Shown piece after piece: positions 34,455 through 45,404 of a stretch of DNA of 64,000 nt; position 1 is the stretch's first letter; each line of letters starts with the position of its first letter. The stretch is from contig NC_061862.1 in the NCBI RefSeq assembly GCF_907164915.1, positions 125,621,641 to 125,685,640 on the forward strand, in the 5' to 3' direction. The notes under the pieces were generated by a model, which ran no database searches, was not told where the DNA came from, and saw only the letters and a list, made by a program, of their open reading frames with translations. The stretch is from Impatiens glandulifera. Its lineage: Eukaryota; Streptophyta; Magnoliopsida; Ericales; Balsaminaceae. The position numbers and the translations under genes are program-made.

Positions 34455-34542
34455 TTTTCAGATTGTACGTAGAGAGATACAGGTTGTGTTCTTTGAAAAA
34501 GTGCAGAATGTGTTTTGATCTTTGAAAGAGAGTGTGAGGCTT

Positions 34543-34552
34543 CTTTAAATAG
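34543..34552 (-). promoter_or_regulatory. TATA-like box of extra ORF B
   Basis: CTATTTAAAG on the minus strand, about 90 bp before the ATG at 34454. A CT-rich stretch (CACACTCTCTTTC) follows it. Confidence 0.5.
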
Positions 34553-34994
34553 GGTGTAAATGAGGGAAGGATAACGTAAGGACATTAATTATAAGATTCA
34601 TGTCGTTTATGAAATGTCTTATCAATGTTTTAAAGTATGAGGAATATTTATGTTTTCAAGACAAATTTCTTGGGAAGTTGTAGTTTTGACTGGTCATGGG
34701 AACCGAGGTGAATGATCTAGTTGGAAACCAACTGAATTTAATGTTTTTGTAGTTCTCCATGCAACTAGAATTTAATATGCTAAGAGTCGTTAAAATAAGA
34801 GTAGATAATATTAGACCGATATTGAAACAGTGGTACAAAAGATCGACATAATTAATTATACAACCGGTTCATGCAACAAAACGAGCGGTTGTCCGATGAA
34901 ATGGTTCCTCAGCGGCTGGAGGAGGAGTTGCCTCTCTGCTTCTTCTTCCAGGCTTTCTCGAAGCGGTCGAAGAATGAGTCGGCCGAATCTCATG

Positions 34995-35657
34995 TCATAA
35001 GCTGAAATGGATCAATCCCACGCCCGGACAGAGGGGAACACCGAGATCTAGAAGGAGAAAGCTTATCTGGGGAATGTAGCCAGTGTGACGAGTAAAAATC
35101 ATCCAGATTAGGTTGTCAAAGAGCAACCTTGACCAGTTGACCAGAACATCATTTGTGATGGCGGTCATGATATCAAAGGATTTGGTACAGAAAACATTGG
35201 CAACATCCTTTCCAAGGATGGACTTACCAACAATATCGTTGAGCAACTGATATTCAGCCCTCAACGAGGATCTTGCCCCGTGATCACCAACATGAAGAGG
35301 AGAGTGAGAAAAATGCTGAAACATTGCAGCTTTTTGTTCTTCCAAAGGAGAAAGGTCGGTGAGACCTTCTCTAGGTAGTTTATAGCACCGAGCAAAGTCT
35401 TTCTCGGTGAACTCAAAGATTGTACCTCTCACCTTGGACTGGATGAGAGTGTCATAGAAGGGAGTACCGCGGAAGATTCTTGCATTTTGGAAGAACTCCA
35501 TAACGGTATCTGGAAAGATGATGTGTCCGTCATCAAGGAAAGTCCGTAGGCCTGATCTTTCAATTGATTTGATCATCTTATAGATTTCGAAGTGATTTGT
35601 TCCTAGAACAGAGTCAAACTCGATTTGAATAATGTTTTGGAATGAGGATTGAGACAT
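34995..35657 (-). CDS. Copia extra ORF A: plant-transposon domain protein, uninterrupted
   Basis: 220 residues from ATG 35657 with no internal stop, unlike all other frames in this retrotransposon. Order of motifs: NIIQIEFDSVLG, RSGLRTFLDDG, DTVMEFFQNARIF, TEKDFARCYKLPREGLTDL, then LLNDIVGKSILGK, IMTAITNDVLVNWSRLLFD and YIPQISFLLLDLGVPL. The same arrangement appears in ORFs B and C. The domain is known only from plant transposon annotation; no enzyme motif is visible. It is preceded by its own TATA-like box. Being open in a decayed element could reflect chance, later capture, or expression apart from gag-pol. Confidence 0.7.
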   Translation of the reverse strand: MSQSSFQNIIQIEFDSVLGTNHFEIYKMIKSIERSGLRTFLDDGHIIFPDTVMEFFQNARIFRGTPFYDTLIQSKVRGTIFEFTEKDFARCYKLPREGLTDLSPLEEQKAAMFQHFSHSPLHVGDHGARSSLRAEYQLLNDIVGKSILGKDVANVFCTKSFDIMTAITNDVLVNWSRLLFDNLIWMIFTRHTGYIPQISFLLLDLGVPLCPGVGLIHFSL

Positions 35658-35718
35658 TTTACTCTAGTGGGATGAGAGAGATTTCTAAGAGTGTGATTAT
35701 ATGTAGATGTTCTTCTAA

Positions 35719-35728
35719 CTTATATATT
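35719..35728 (-). promoter_or_regulatory. TATA-like box of extra ORF A
   Basis: AATATATAAG on the minus strand, about 65 bp before the ATG at 35657. A leader with CTCTCATCCC follows. Confidence 0.5.
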
Positions 35729-36216
35729 AGATTGTAAGATGGCAGATGATGGTATTATCTAGTGGATGATGCATGATGTATGTTATTAACCGTAGGATAA
35801 AAGATCTTACAAGGATTGGGTGTGATTATAGCCTAAGGATGTGAGTCATTGGCCTAGACGGTGAGAGATATCATATTTTCACGTCTTTTGAGGCATGACT
35901 GCTTTGTTTTGAAAACGAATCTTTTTAGAGCAGATACGTGCAAACACAATCAGTTATTCCCTTTTGTTGGGAAACCAAATATTCCAAAGTAAAGTATATC
36001 CAAACCGGTTGGTTTTTAGTTATTAGTCCCGATGCAGTTATTTGGTTAAGTACTAAATAACTGGTCGGTTGACTATAACTGATAGGCAATGCGGTTTTTC
36101 AATAGATACAATGATAATTTCATTTTACGACATTTTAGGAAGAACTACTGGTTTTGTCTGTCCGAACCGATTTTTCCTTTTAAAGAAAGAACATTTGAGT
36201 AATTTCGGTTAAGGTT

Positions 36217-39200
36217 TTAAGAGATAAGTTGATTCATATTGGCAAGACCAAGAATATTTCTGAAGAAAGAAAACTTAGCTTCACGCAGAGGCTTTGTGAA
36301 AATGTCGGCAACTTGTTGATCGGTCGATACATATTCTAACCGAATATGCTTCTGCTGGACATGTTCCCGGATGAAGTGATGCCTTATATAAATATTCTTA
36401 GTTCTTGAGTGTAAAACCGGATTATATGTAATTGCTATGGCACTTGTGTTGTCACAGAATATTGGAGACTCTTCGGCTGTGACTCCGAAATCTCTCAGTT
36501 GTTGTTGGATCCATAGAAGTTGAGCACAACAACTTTCGACTGCCAGATATTCAGCTTCTGCGGTTGACGTAGCAACCGACGTTTTCTTCTTGTTGTACCA
36601 TGAGACAAGCTGATCTCCTAGAAATTGACATGTTCCACTGGTACTTTTTCTATCAACTTTACATCTTGCATAATCTGCATCAGAGTATCTTGTTAAATTA
36701 AAACTGGAGTCCTTTGGATACCACAGTCCGACTTCCGGGGTTCCCTTTAGATACTTCAGAATTCGTTTGGTGGCTGTGTAGTGAGATATTTTAGGATTAG
36801 CCTGGAATCTTCCACACACTTCGACCGCAAATAATATGTTCGGTCGACTTGCTGTCAGGTAGAGAAGTGAGCCGATAATTCCACAATAGGCTGTCAGGTC
36901 TACTCACTAAACGTCATCATCTTTATCCAGCTTGATTGATGAGCTTATTGGAGTGGAGGCAGGAGAACATGTTTTCATCCCAAATTTCTTTAGTAATTCC
37001 CTTGTGTATTTAGACTAGTTAATGAATGTTCCTTCTTCGATTTGTCGAACCTGAAGACCTAAGAAAAAGCTTAATTCTCCCATCATACTCATTTCAAACT
37101 TGTTAGTCATTAGTTTTGAGAATTGTTGTATAGCTTAGGATCAGTTGAACCGAAAATGATGTCATCTACATATATTTGAACAAGTAGAATGTGTTCCTTC
37201 TTCTCGAATTTGAATAGGGTTTTATCTACTGAACCTATGGTGAAGTCATGATCGGTCAGAAAGTTTGTTAAAGTATCATACCAAGCTCTAGGAGCTTGTT
37301 TTAAGCCGTTAAGAACTTTGTTTAGTCGATACACATGACTGATCAGGTCAACATTTTTAAAATCGGGTAGTTGTTTAATGTATACTTTCTTCACGTAATT
37401 CACCATTTAAGAATGCACTTTTAACATCCATTTGAAATACCTTGAAATTTTTGTAATAAGTAAATGCTAGAAAGATTCTAATGGCTTCAATTCTAGCTAC
37501 AGGAGCAAATAATTCTTCAAAATCAATGCCTTCTTCCTGTTTGTATCCTTGTGCCACTAATCTAGCTTTGTTCCTCGTAACCAAACCGTTTTCATTGAGC
37601 TTATTTCTGAATACCCATCTTGTTCCGATAACCGGTTGATGTTTCAGTTTAGGAACTAAGTACCAGACTTTATTACTCTCAAACTGGTTTAACTCTTCTT
37701 GCATTGCTAAAATCCAATCCAGATCCAACAATGCTTCATCCACCTTTTTCGGCTCAATCTGGGATATGAAAACGGAGTTTTCATATTCTTCTAATAATTG
37801 TTGTCTAGTTTGGATGGGTAGTGAAGGGTTACCTATAATAAGCTTAGGAGAATGATTTATGTTCCTTTTGAAATCCGGTTTAAAGATGTCTACCAAATTA
37901 CCGGTTATTTGATCAAGGCTAGACATATCAGTAGGCTGAACAATAATGTCAGACCGACCAATTTCCTCAGTTGAGACTGAGGTGTCAGCTTTCTACTGTT
38001 TGGCAGCTTGAACCGAGTGGGTTTCAACAATACCCATTTGGTCATGGACAAACCGTCTGAAAACTGGAATTTCATCTTCACTATCAGAATGGATATTTTG
38101 ATTTTCCAATCTGTTGTATAGATCAAAGTATGATACAGTGTTACTTTCAATCGATTCATCGAATACAACATGAAGAGATTCTTCCACGGTTGAAGTTCTA
38201 GTATTATATACTCTATATTCTTTACTGACCGCTGAGTATCCTAGCATTATCCCAACATCAGATTTTGCATCAAAAGCACTTGAGTAATTTTTGTCATTTA
38301 TGTGAATGTAGCATTTACAACCAAAAATCCTAAGGTACCGAATGTTAGAAACTCTATAAAAGTATACTTCGTATGGTGTTTTATTGCGATGCTTGTTAAT
38401 CATTGACCGATTTTGTGTATAACATGCAGTACTGATAGCTTCGGCCCAAAAATTTTGAGCAATACCCGAATCGGCTATCATAGACCTCGCAGCTTACTTG
38501 AGAGTTCAGTTTCTTCTCTCAGCCAGGCCGTTCTGTTGAGAAGTTCTAGCACTAGACAACTCATGTCTGATGCCGGATTCGTCAAAAAATGCATTTAAAG
38601 TACTATTTGTAAATTCGGTTCCTCTATCACTTCTAATAGTATTTATACGTGTTGATTTCTCATTTTATAAACGTTTAATCAGTGTAATCAAATTAGATGC
38701 GGTGTCACTTTTGGATACCAGGAATATGACCCATGTATATCTAAAGTAATCATCAATAACAACCATAGTGTAATGCATACCGCCTAAGTTGGTGACCTTA
38801 ATCGGTCCAAATAGATCCATGTGAAGAAGTTCCAGACATCGGCTAGACTGAATGTTTCTTTTGCTCTTAAAGGTTGATTTAATTTGTTTACCCATTTGAC
38901 ATGCTGAACACACTTTTTATTTATTAAATCTTATGTCAGGAATTCCTTCAACTAACTTTTTAGTTCGAATATAGTTTATAGTTTTGAAGTTTAGATGGTT
39001 CAATATTTTATGCCACAACCAGGTTTGATCATTTCTAGCTACCATACAAACAGGATATTCAATTTCATTCTTCCAGTCTACCTTGTAGATATTTCCTAGC
39101 CTATTTCCGGTTAGTAATGTGCTACCCTGAGAGTCTTTAACTAAGCATGCATATCTATGAAATTCTACAGTATATCCAGCGTCACACATTTGACTAATAC

Positions 39201-39483
39201 TTAGTAAATTGAAATGTAAATTTTCAACAAGAAGTACATTGTTAATTGTTAAATTACCATAGACAATCTTACCCTTGCCCACAATTCAACCTCTTGAGTT
39301 ATCACCAAAAACTATCATTGAACCGGCTTCTATTTTGATGCCGGTCAGAAAATTGCTATTTCCAGTCATATGTCTAGAGCAGCCGCTGTCCAGGTACCAC
39401 TCATAGTTTCCTAGCCGTTTCTTCATAACCTGTAAGATACACATATTTACAACTATTTGGTACCCACATTTACTTGGGTCCAT
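36217..39483 (-). pseudogene. Copia pol remnant: protease, integrase, reverse transcriptase, RNase H
   Basis: Minus strand. Protease active-site region WYLDSGCSRHMTG (about 39400); GAG-pre-integrase zinc region with LWHKILNHLNF and CSACQMGK (about 39010-38880); integrase core with acidic residues in LHMDLFGPI, SDRGTEF and the QNGLAERRN glutamate (38850-38490). [27 protein letters not shown], the catalytic YVDDIIFGST (about 37160). RNase H: DADYARCKVDRKSTSG and STAEAEYLAVESCCAQ (36700-36500). At least eight in-frame stops (for example near 39286, 38917, 38665, 38505, 37993, 37015) and frameshifts near 37390 and 37110 make it non-functional. Individual catalytic residues survive. Confidence 0.93.
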
Positions 39484-40277
39484 GATTGATTAGTCCCTTG
39501 GGTATCCATACTTTGATTATTCGCATAATTTTCCCAGAGATGGTTTTGATGGTTCTACATGCGCTAGGTTTGGTGTGTTTCTGTCTACTTATTGTTTCCT
39601 TGTGATGTTGAGGTGAGATTTGGTCGATGTAGTATGGGTATCTATTATTTAGTTGAGTAGTATTTCTTCTCTCAGGACGAAACCATTTGGCTGTGTTGGT
39701 TGGACCCACATATGCTATTTCCTTAGCTAGTTTTGAATCATAAGATGATTCAGTGTTGGTTGAAGAGCTCTTGACAAAGCTTATGAATGGAAGCTTGTCT
39801 TTGGTGAGATTCAATCTGTTGGAGGATTTGTGTTGGATGGGTGTTTTACTATCATAACCGAGACCAAATTTACACTTATTGGGTCTTCGATAGCTCACCA
39901 TTTTACTAACTGCTTCACTAGATCTCTTCCATGCTGCCATTAAGTACTTAGTTTGTTCATCTTCTTCTTCGGTCAACTCTTGAACTGACTCCTTGAGTTG
40001 TTCATTCTCAGAGGATATTTCAGGTGTTGCCTCAATTTCTATGATCTCATCGGGTTGAACACTATCAGTTTCAAGGTTGGGCCGGGCTGGTGCTATAGGG
40101 TCAGTTCCAAAGTTAAGCCGGGTTGGTACTATAGTTGATTGATGTTTATACTCTACTACCATGGCATTTTAGTACAGTAACTAAGTCATCTCTAGTAAAT
40201 TATTCACAAGAAAAATCAAATACATGTTCTTCATTTTCCATGAGGCACGAGATTTCATCATCGCTGTCACTGTGAGC
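39484..40277 (-). pseudogene. Copia gag-to-protease linker remnant
   Basis: An acidic then basic low-complexity stretch joins the zinc knuckle to the protease. It includes EEDEQTKYLMAAWKRSSEAV and is interrupted by frameshifts at both ends and a stop near 40200. This part is normally continuous with gag-pol in the family. Confidence 0.7.
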
Positions 40278-41280
40278 CTATAGGCTTCCTCCATCATCGG
40301 TTATCATTGCTTTCTGAATTTCCTTTCCTTCACCGGTTTGTGTGTAGTTGTTTCTTTGGTTCTGATCATCCGGTTTCCGGTCATCCCGTCTTGGCTTTCT
40401 GCATTCCCACATGTAATGTCCCAAACCATCACAGTTATAACACCTAACATTAGATTTATCACCGTAGTTATAGTTGTAGTTGTTTGTCGGTTGGCTTTTC
40501 GTCATGAATCTGCCAAACTTCTTTGCAAGCATTGTCATTGCATCCTCAGAGAATTGTTCTGCGGATTTGATCGGTATAGCGGTTGTTGGTTCTATGGATG
40601 TGACTAGTGCCTTAGTAGCGGTTGACGTTGATACTTCATTTTCGATCCTGGATCTCATTTCAAACTTATATGCCTTCAGATCCTCAAATACATCGTGTAG
40701 CTTCATCTTGTCTAGGCAGTTTGATTCTCTCATCACCATCATCTTTATATCCCATGCACTAGGGAGAGATCTCAAAGCTTTGATGATTGTTTCTTTGTTA
40801 TCATATTTTTTCCGAGAACCGACAGTTCATTTACCACATTAGTGAATCGATCACTGAACTCCTTCATGGTTTCACCTAGCTTCATTTTGATGTTTTCAAA
40901 CTTCTGGGTAGCCACCATTATCTTGTTTTCCTTGGTTCTTTCATTTCCCTCATGGAGTTGGATCACCGTTTCCCATGCCTCCTTTGCAGTTTTGCATTCT
41001 CTGACCTTACTGAAAGTGTTTCTGTCCAGAGACTTGAAGATGTGGCTTCTACATTGATTATCCAGATTGTTTCTCCTTTTATCATCAGCTGTCCATTCCT
41101 TTCTGTCTTTCTGAATCTTTATCGGTCCATCAGACAGAATGAATGTCATCTCATCATCCATAGTGACTAGGTGCAGATGCATGCATATTTTCCAGTTAGC
41201 AAAATCGTCTCCTTCTAGCATTGGAGGCTTCTCGCTGAAAATCACGCTTGCTTTCTTCGTGTTGCTTGAGCATTGAAGCT
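40278..41280 (-). pseudogene. Copia gag (capsid/nucleocapsid) remnant
   Basis: Two overlapping frames separated by a one-base slip in the A run near 40810. The capsid part carries FANWKICMHLHL, EAWETVIQLHEGNERTKENKIMVA and ETMKEFSDRFTNVVNEL. The nucleocapsid has one zinc knuckle, CYNCDGLGHYMWEC (CX2CX4HX4C). The original start is unclear; the first usable ATG is in the MLEGDDFANW segment at about 41225. Gag would form the intracellular particle. It is closely related to the gag at 45405. Confidence 0.9.
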
Positions 41281-41285
41281 GACAA

Positions 41286-41296
41286 CTTTGATACCA
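41286..41296 (-). promoter_or_regulatory. Primer binding site (tRNA-Met type)
   Basis: Minus-strand TGGTATCAAAG starts two bases after the 5' LTR end. It matches the 3' end of initiator tRNA-Met (family consensus TGGTATCAGAGC) with one change. Confidence 0.9.
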
Positions 41297-41298
41297 AT

Positions 41299-42489
41299 TG
41301 TTAGGATCTAGATCGTAGATAGTGGACCGGGATCCGGCTAAAGGATAATCTCTGACAACACTCAACGGTTGGCGTTAATTTGGTTAAGAATTAACACCTG
41401 TTTCAATACTACACAACCTGTCATAAACCCTTGAACCGAGTTCAAGTGCGGAAGTGGTTTGTTTCTGATTGAAGCAACACACACAAGATGGATAGAGATG
41501 AGATTTGGAAAATATCGGTTTGAAGATTAGTGAGGTGGTTAGAATGATGTGAGTCGATTCGGATATGGAGCCGACATGAAATAGAGCACAAGACACAGGT
41601 TTTTATGGATGTTCGGAGATAAAATTCCTACGTCACCCCTTCTTCTCAAACAATGAGAAAGATATTCACTAAGGAATACTCAAACACAATACACGATCAA
41701 GTCTTATTTACTGCTCGATAATCACTCTTACAACTCTCACAGAAATTGTAATACACTTCACAAATGTACACTTAAGCTTTAAATCTTTTAGAGAGATAAG
41801 GGCTTTTGATCACTTTGTAATTTCGTAACTTGTTTTCGTTCTATATGTGTGTTCTTGCTTCTTCAGCTTCTCCTTTTATAGGTGAAATGTGCCAACGGTT
41901 ACATTTCTTCAACAAATACCTTCAGGGCAATCCTTGAATCTGATTGGTTGAGTAGAGGATCAGCATAGAATTAAATGCGTTTAAGACATGAATCAAACCG
42001 GCTTCGTTTGTCTCTGCTTGATTATAGCAATTGTCAGTTGGACAGTTGTCTGCACTAGAGAGGTTGCTCCTTTGACTTATACTAAAATGATAACTTTTCT
42101 TCAGGCAATTTTCTGCAGCCTGCAGCGTATCATCAGACTTGTATGAATATGGAAATGTTACAGTCTGATCCTTTGATGTAATCTTCTGCATATACTCAAA
42201 GTATTTGTTTGCACCAATTTATACACTGTTCTTAATTTGATATCCTTGACTTCTTTCTCTAAATAGTCTTCTCGTTGGATTTGGATTGTATTCTTCACTT
42301 CAACTGATTATGTTTACCGGTTGTTCAGTTCAATCGAATAACTTCAGGTTTTAGATATGTCATTTGCTTTTTCTAGCCGGCTTGATTTCTTGATCGGTTG
42401 GAGTTCTTGACCGGTTGGAGTTCTTGACCGTTCCTACACAATAAGTTTGTTTTGTTAAGTTCTTATTGATCGGTCAAATTTAAATAACA
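41299..42489 (-). repeat. Copia 5' LTR
   Basis: 1191 bp, TG...CA bounded, homologous to 29297-30470. It contains a small tandem duplication near 42390-42425 (CGGTTGGAGTTCTTGAC twice) that the other LTR lacks. Confidence 0.95.
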
Positions 42490-43911
42490 CAATTCATTTA
42501 AATTTTTATATCTATATTGATTTTGATTATTTAATAACCAAATTCGAGGGTGCATTCTTAAAAATTCTTGGGCATGATCCTTAGCCCTAAATAACCCTCT
42601 GTAGAAGAACCCTTATGCTTTCTTTCCAATGTTTGTTTTACTCTAAGACAACATTCCCTCCATGGAATGCCCCTTAGGTTTTTATCATCAATGTTTGCAT
42701 TATTCAAGCCAACATTTCCTTCATAGACGAACCCTTAAATTTTTTTCACCAATGTTTGCATTACTCAAGTAAACATTATCGCTTTCGTTTCAATTATCAA
42801 TGTTCGCGCACTCATATATAATAATTACTTTTTTGGAAGGGATTTGAACCCTAGTATCAAGTTTATGGTTGGGCGGGTGAACTCATGACCGACCCAAGTA
42901 TCCATTTACTTTCACATACATATCCATATTCACCATAACTTTTTACCCGACAATCCAGTCACTTTACAAATTAAGCATAATTATATATAGATTATCTATT
43001 GCATCTAATATTCCTTCTTATTATATATTTATTTGAAAAAATAAAAATTTAAAAAAAATTAACTAACCAATTCTTTTAAGTTTTTATATCTATAATGATT
43101 TTAATTATTTAATAACCAAATTCGAGGGTGCAATCTTAAACATTCTTGGGCATGATCATAAGCCCTAAATCACCCTCCGTAGAGGGACTCTTATTAGGCT
43201 TTCTCTCCAATGTTTGATTTAATTTAAGTCGGCATTTCCTCCATGAAATGCCCCTTAGGTTTGTATCACTAATGTTTGCATTACTCAAGCCAACATTTTC
43301 TCCATAAACGAACCTATAGATTTTTTTCACTAATGTTTGCGTTACTCAAACCAACATTCTCTCTTCCATTACAATTACCAATGTTCGCGCACTCACATAT
43401 AATAATTACTTTTTTGGAGGGATTCGAACCCTAGTATCAAGTTTATGGTTGGGCAGGTCAACCCACAATCGACCCAAGTATTCAATTAATTTCACATTCA
43501 TATCCAAATTAACCACAACTCTCGACCTGACAATCTAGACACTTTAAAAGTTAATCATTATTATATATATACATATATATAAATTATCTATTAGGGTCTA
43601 ATATTACTTATTATTATAAACTTATTTGAAAAAATAAAAATATTAAAAAATAAACTAACCAATTAATATAAGTTTTTATATCTGTAATGATATTGATTAT
43701 TTAATAATCAAATTCGATGGTTCATTCTTAAACATTCTTAGGCATGATCCTAACACTAAATCACCCTACGTGGACCTAAATCACCCTACATGGAAGAACC
43801 CTTAGACTTTATCTTAAATGTTTGTTTTACTCTAAGTCAGAATTCCTTCATTGGAATGCCACTTAGGTTTTATCACCAATGTTTGCATTACTCAAGCCAA
43901 CATTTCTATTG
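42490..43911. repeat. Tandem units of about 590 bp (duplication copy A, right part)
   Basis: Two full and one partial unit start at about 42495, 43078 and 43672, each with TTTTTATATCTATA, ATTTAATAACCAAATTCGAG, CATTCTTGGGCATGATC and CCCCTTAGGTTT. Within each unit, shorter phrases (CAATGTTTGCATTACTCAAG, CCAACATT) repeat every 55-70 bp. Each unit ends in an inverted Helitron-like start (TTAAGCAT plus TA run; minus-strand TCTATATATA near 42988 and 63625). The same units recur at 63098-64000. No gene. Confidence 0.85.
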
Positions 43912-45360
43912 GATCAAATTATTTTGACTAAGTGTCAAAGTAGTTTGACTATTGGAATTTTGATGATGAATGTATATAAAACTCAATATATGCCGTGTAA
44001 TCGTTTTTGGTGCATGTGTATCGAAAACAGGTTATATTAGACTAATTCTTAATAAGGTTCAATAGACTGATTGAGGATTAGATGCATTGAGTTAAACGGA
44101 GTTAGACGTGCAGTCTAACAGACGTAGTTAGACGTGTAGTCTAATAGACGTAGTTAGACTTGCAGTCTAACAGACGTAATTAGACGTGCAGTTTAACATA
44201 CAGAGTTAGACGTGCAGTCTAACAGACGTAGTTAGACGTGTAGTCTAACAGACGTAGTTAGACGTGCAATCTAACAGATGAGAGTTAGACGTGCAGTCTA
44301 ACTCCTTCAGATTAGTATAAAGGGATTTATAGTTAGATGTGCAGTCTAACTAATGGATGTTAGACGTGCAGTCTAACTAATGGAAGTTAGACGTGCAGTC
44401 TAACTCCTTCAGATTAGTCTGAATGGATGTGTTATTAGACGTGTTGTCTAATCCCATTAGACCAGGTGGTCTAATGGATCCTGCTATTAGACGGGGGCGT
44501 CTAATTTCATTAGACGAGGTCGTCTAAGTGAATTACGTCTAATGTTATGCTTAAGTAGTTACTTGAAGCTAGCACCCATCTACCCACGATCAACTAGCTG
44601 TACGCTACTCCTGCTCCACTTTCTAGTGAAGATAAGTACGACAGCCAGTTGTAACCAATTAATTAATTCCACGTAAGCAAATATTCTTCCCACTACTCGT
44701 TTTTTCAGGAATATCCTAGAAGAATATTTGACGCACTACCTGATTAGTACAGTCACGATCTTGGTGCTTAGAGTCTGTTGTGTACTATGGAGGCGTTCCA
44801 ATGGAAGCTCACCACGTATCATTATAGAAGATTTGACCATTGGTACCTACTCCTTATTTAAAGATTCTCAAGGACAACGGAAGAACTGCTGGAATTACAG
44901 ATTATTCAATCTAAGCATACAAACGAGCTGCTTTCTTGTGTTTTACTGTGTGTTCAATCAAGAGAGAGTTAAAATGAAAGTATTGTTTTAGCTGAGTGAT
45001 ATTCTTCATCATATTGTAAGTTGAACAGAGTCGGTTTTGTTAATCGTGCAACTGTATTTGATTCAAAGTAACTTATAGTGAATCTTTCCGGTGGTTGGAA
45101 GAAGGGGTGATGTAGGAGAGTTAGCTCTGAACATCCATAAACAAACTGATGTGTCTTTCCATTCTGTTATCTTCTCATTCCTGGTTCTTAGATTCAAACC
45201 TAAGCAAACGTTTCCGCACTTGAATCGTTCAATAGTTTGCAAGGTTTTGTGCAGGATAGAAAGTGATTTAAATCCTTAGCATGATTTCTATCAAACCATT
45301 TTTCTTAAGCCATCATCAATAGCCAGACCCCCGTCTCTATCGATTACGTCGATCCTATCA
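43912..45360 (+). repeat. Single 5' LTR of a second Copia element
   Basis: The LTR end CCTATCA at 45360 is followed after two bases by a tRNA-Met type primer site, TGGTATCATAGC (45363-45374). The left edge is placed at TATTGGATCAAA, where similarity to the 590-bp repeat stops; the usual initial TG seems mutated. The length would be about 1.45 kb. No second LTR is found in the window, so the target duplication cannot be checked. Confidence 0.75.
44100..44530. repeat. Array of about 15 tiny hairpins in the LTR
   Basis: Repeats of about 26 bp around TTAGACGTGCAGTCTAA, an inverted repeat (TTAGAC / GTCTAA) with a five-base loop. Seven or eight sit in regular tandem, then more scattered ones with changed loops (ATTAGACCAGGTGGTCTAAT, ATTAGACGGGGGCGTCTAAT). 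Arms are kept while loops vary. Confidence 0.93.
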
Positions 45361-45404
45361 ATTGGTATCATAGCTCTATTTCTATTATCAAGCCTTTTCC
45401 AAGA

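Larger units (their letters stand above)
29297..42489 (-). mobile_element. Sirevirus-type Copia LTR retrotransposon, 13.2 kb, minus strand
   Basis: LTRs 41299-42489 (5') and 29297-30470 (3') flank gag-pol plus a 5.7 kb extra region. The 5-bp duplication CAATT flanks it (29292-29296, 42490-42494), and copy B has the empty site at 63093-63097. Element ends are TG...CA. The primer site, polypurine tract, zinc knuckle, integrase, reverse transcriptase and RNase H order is that of Copia. The RNase H wording (CKVDRKSTSGTCQFLG) and the large region after pol point to the Sirevirus (SIRE/Maximus) lineage. gag-pol has many stops and frameshifts, and the LTRs differ by roughly a dozen bases in their first 180. 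It is therefore an old, immobile copy. Confidence 0.95.

Noticed and set aside
30740..35657. Envelope glycoprotein gene of the Copia element
   Set aside because: The position is right for a Sirevirus env-like gene, but the ORFs show no convincing signal peptide, transmembrane anchor or glycoprotein pattern.
44100..44530. CRISPR-like array
   Set aside because: Plant retrotransposon LTR context, inverted-repeat units and no unique spacers of constant length.
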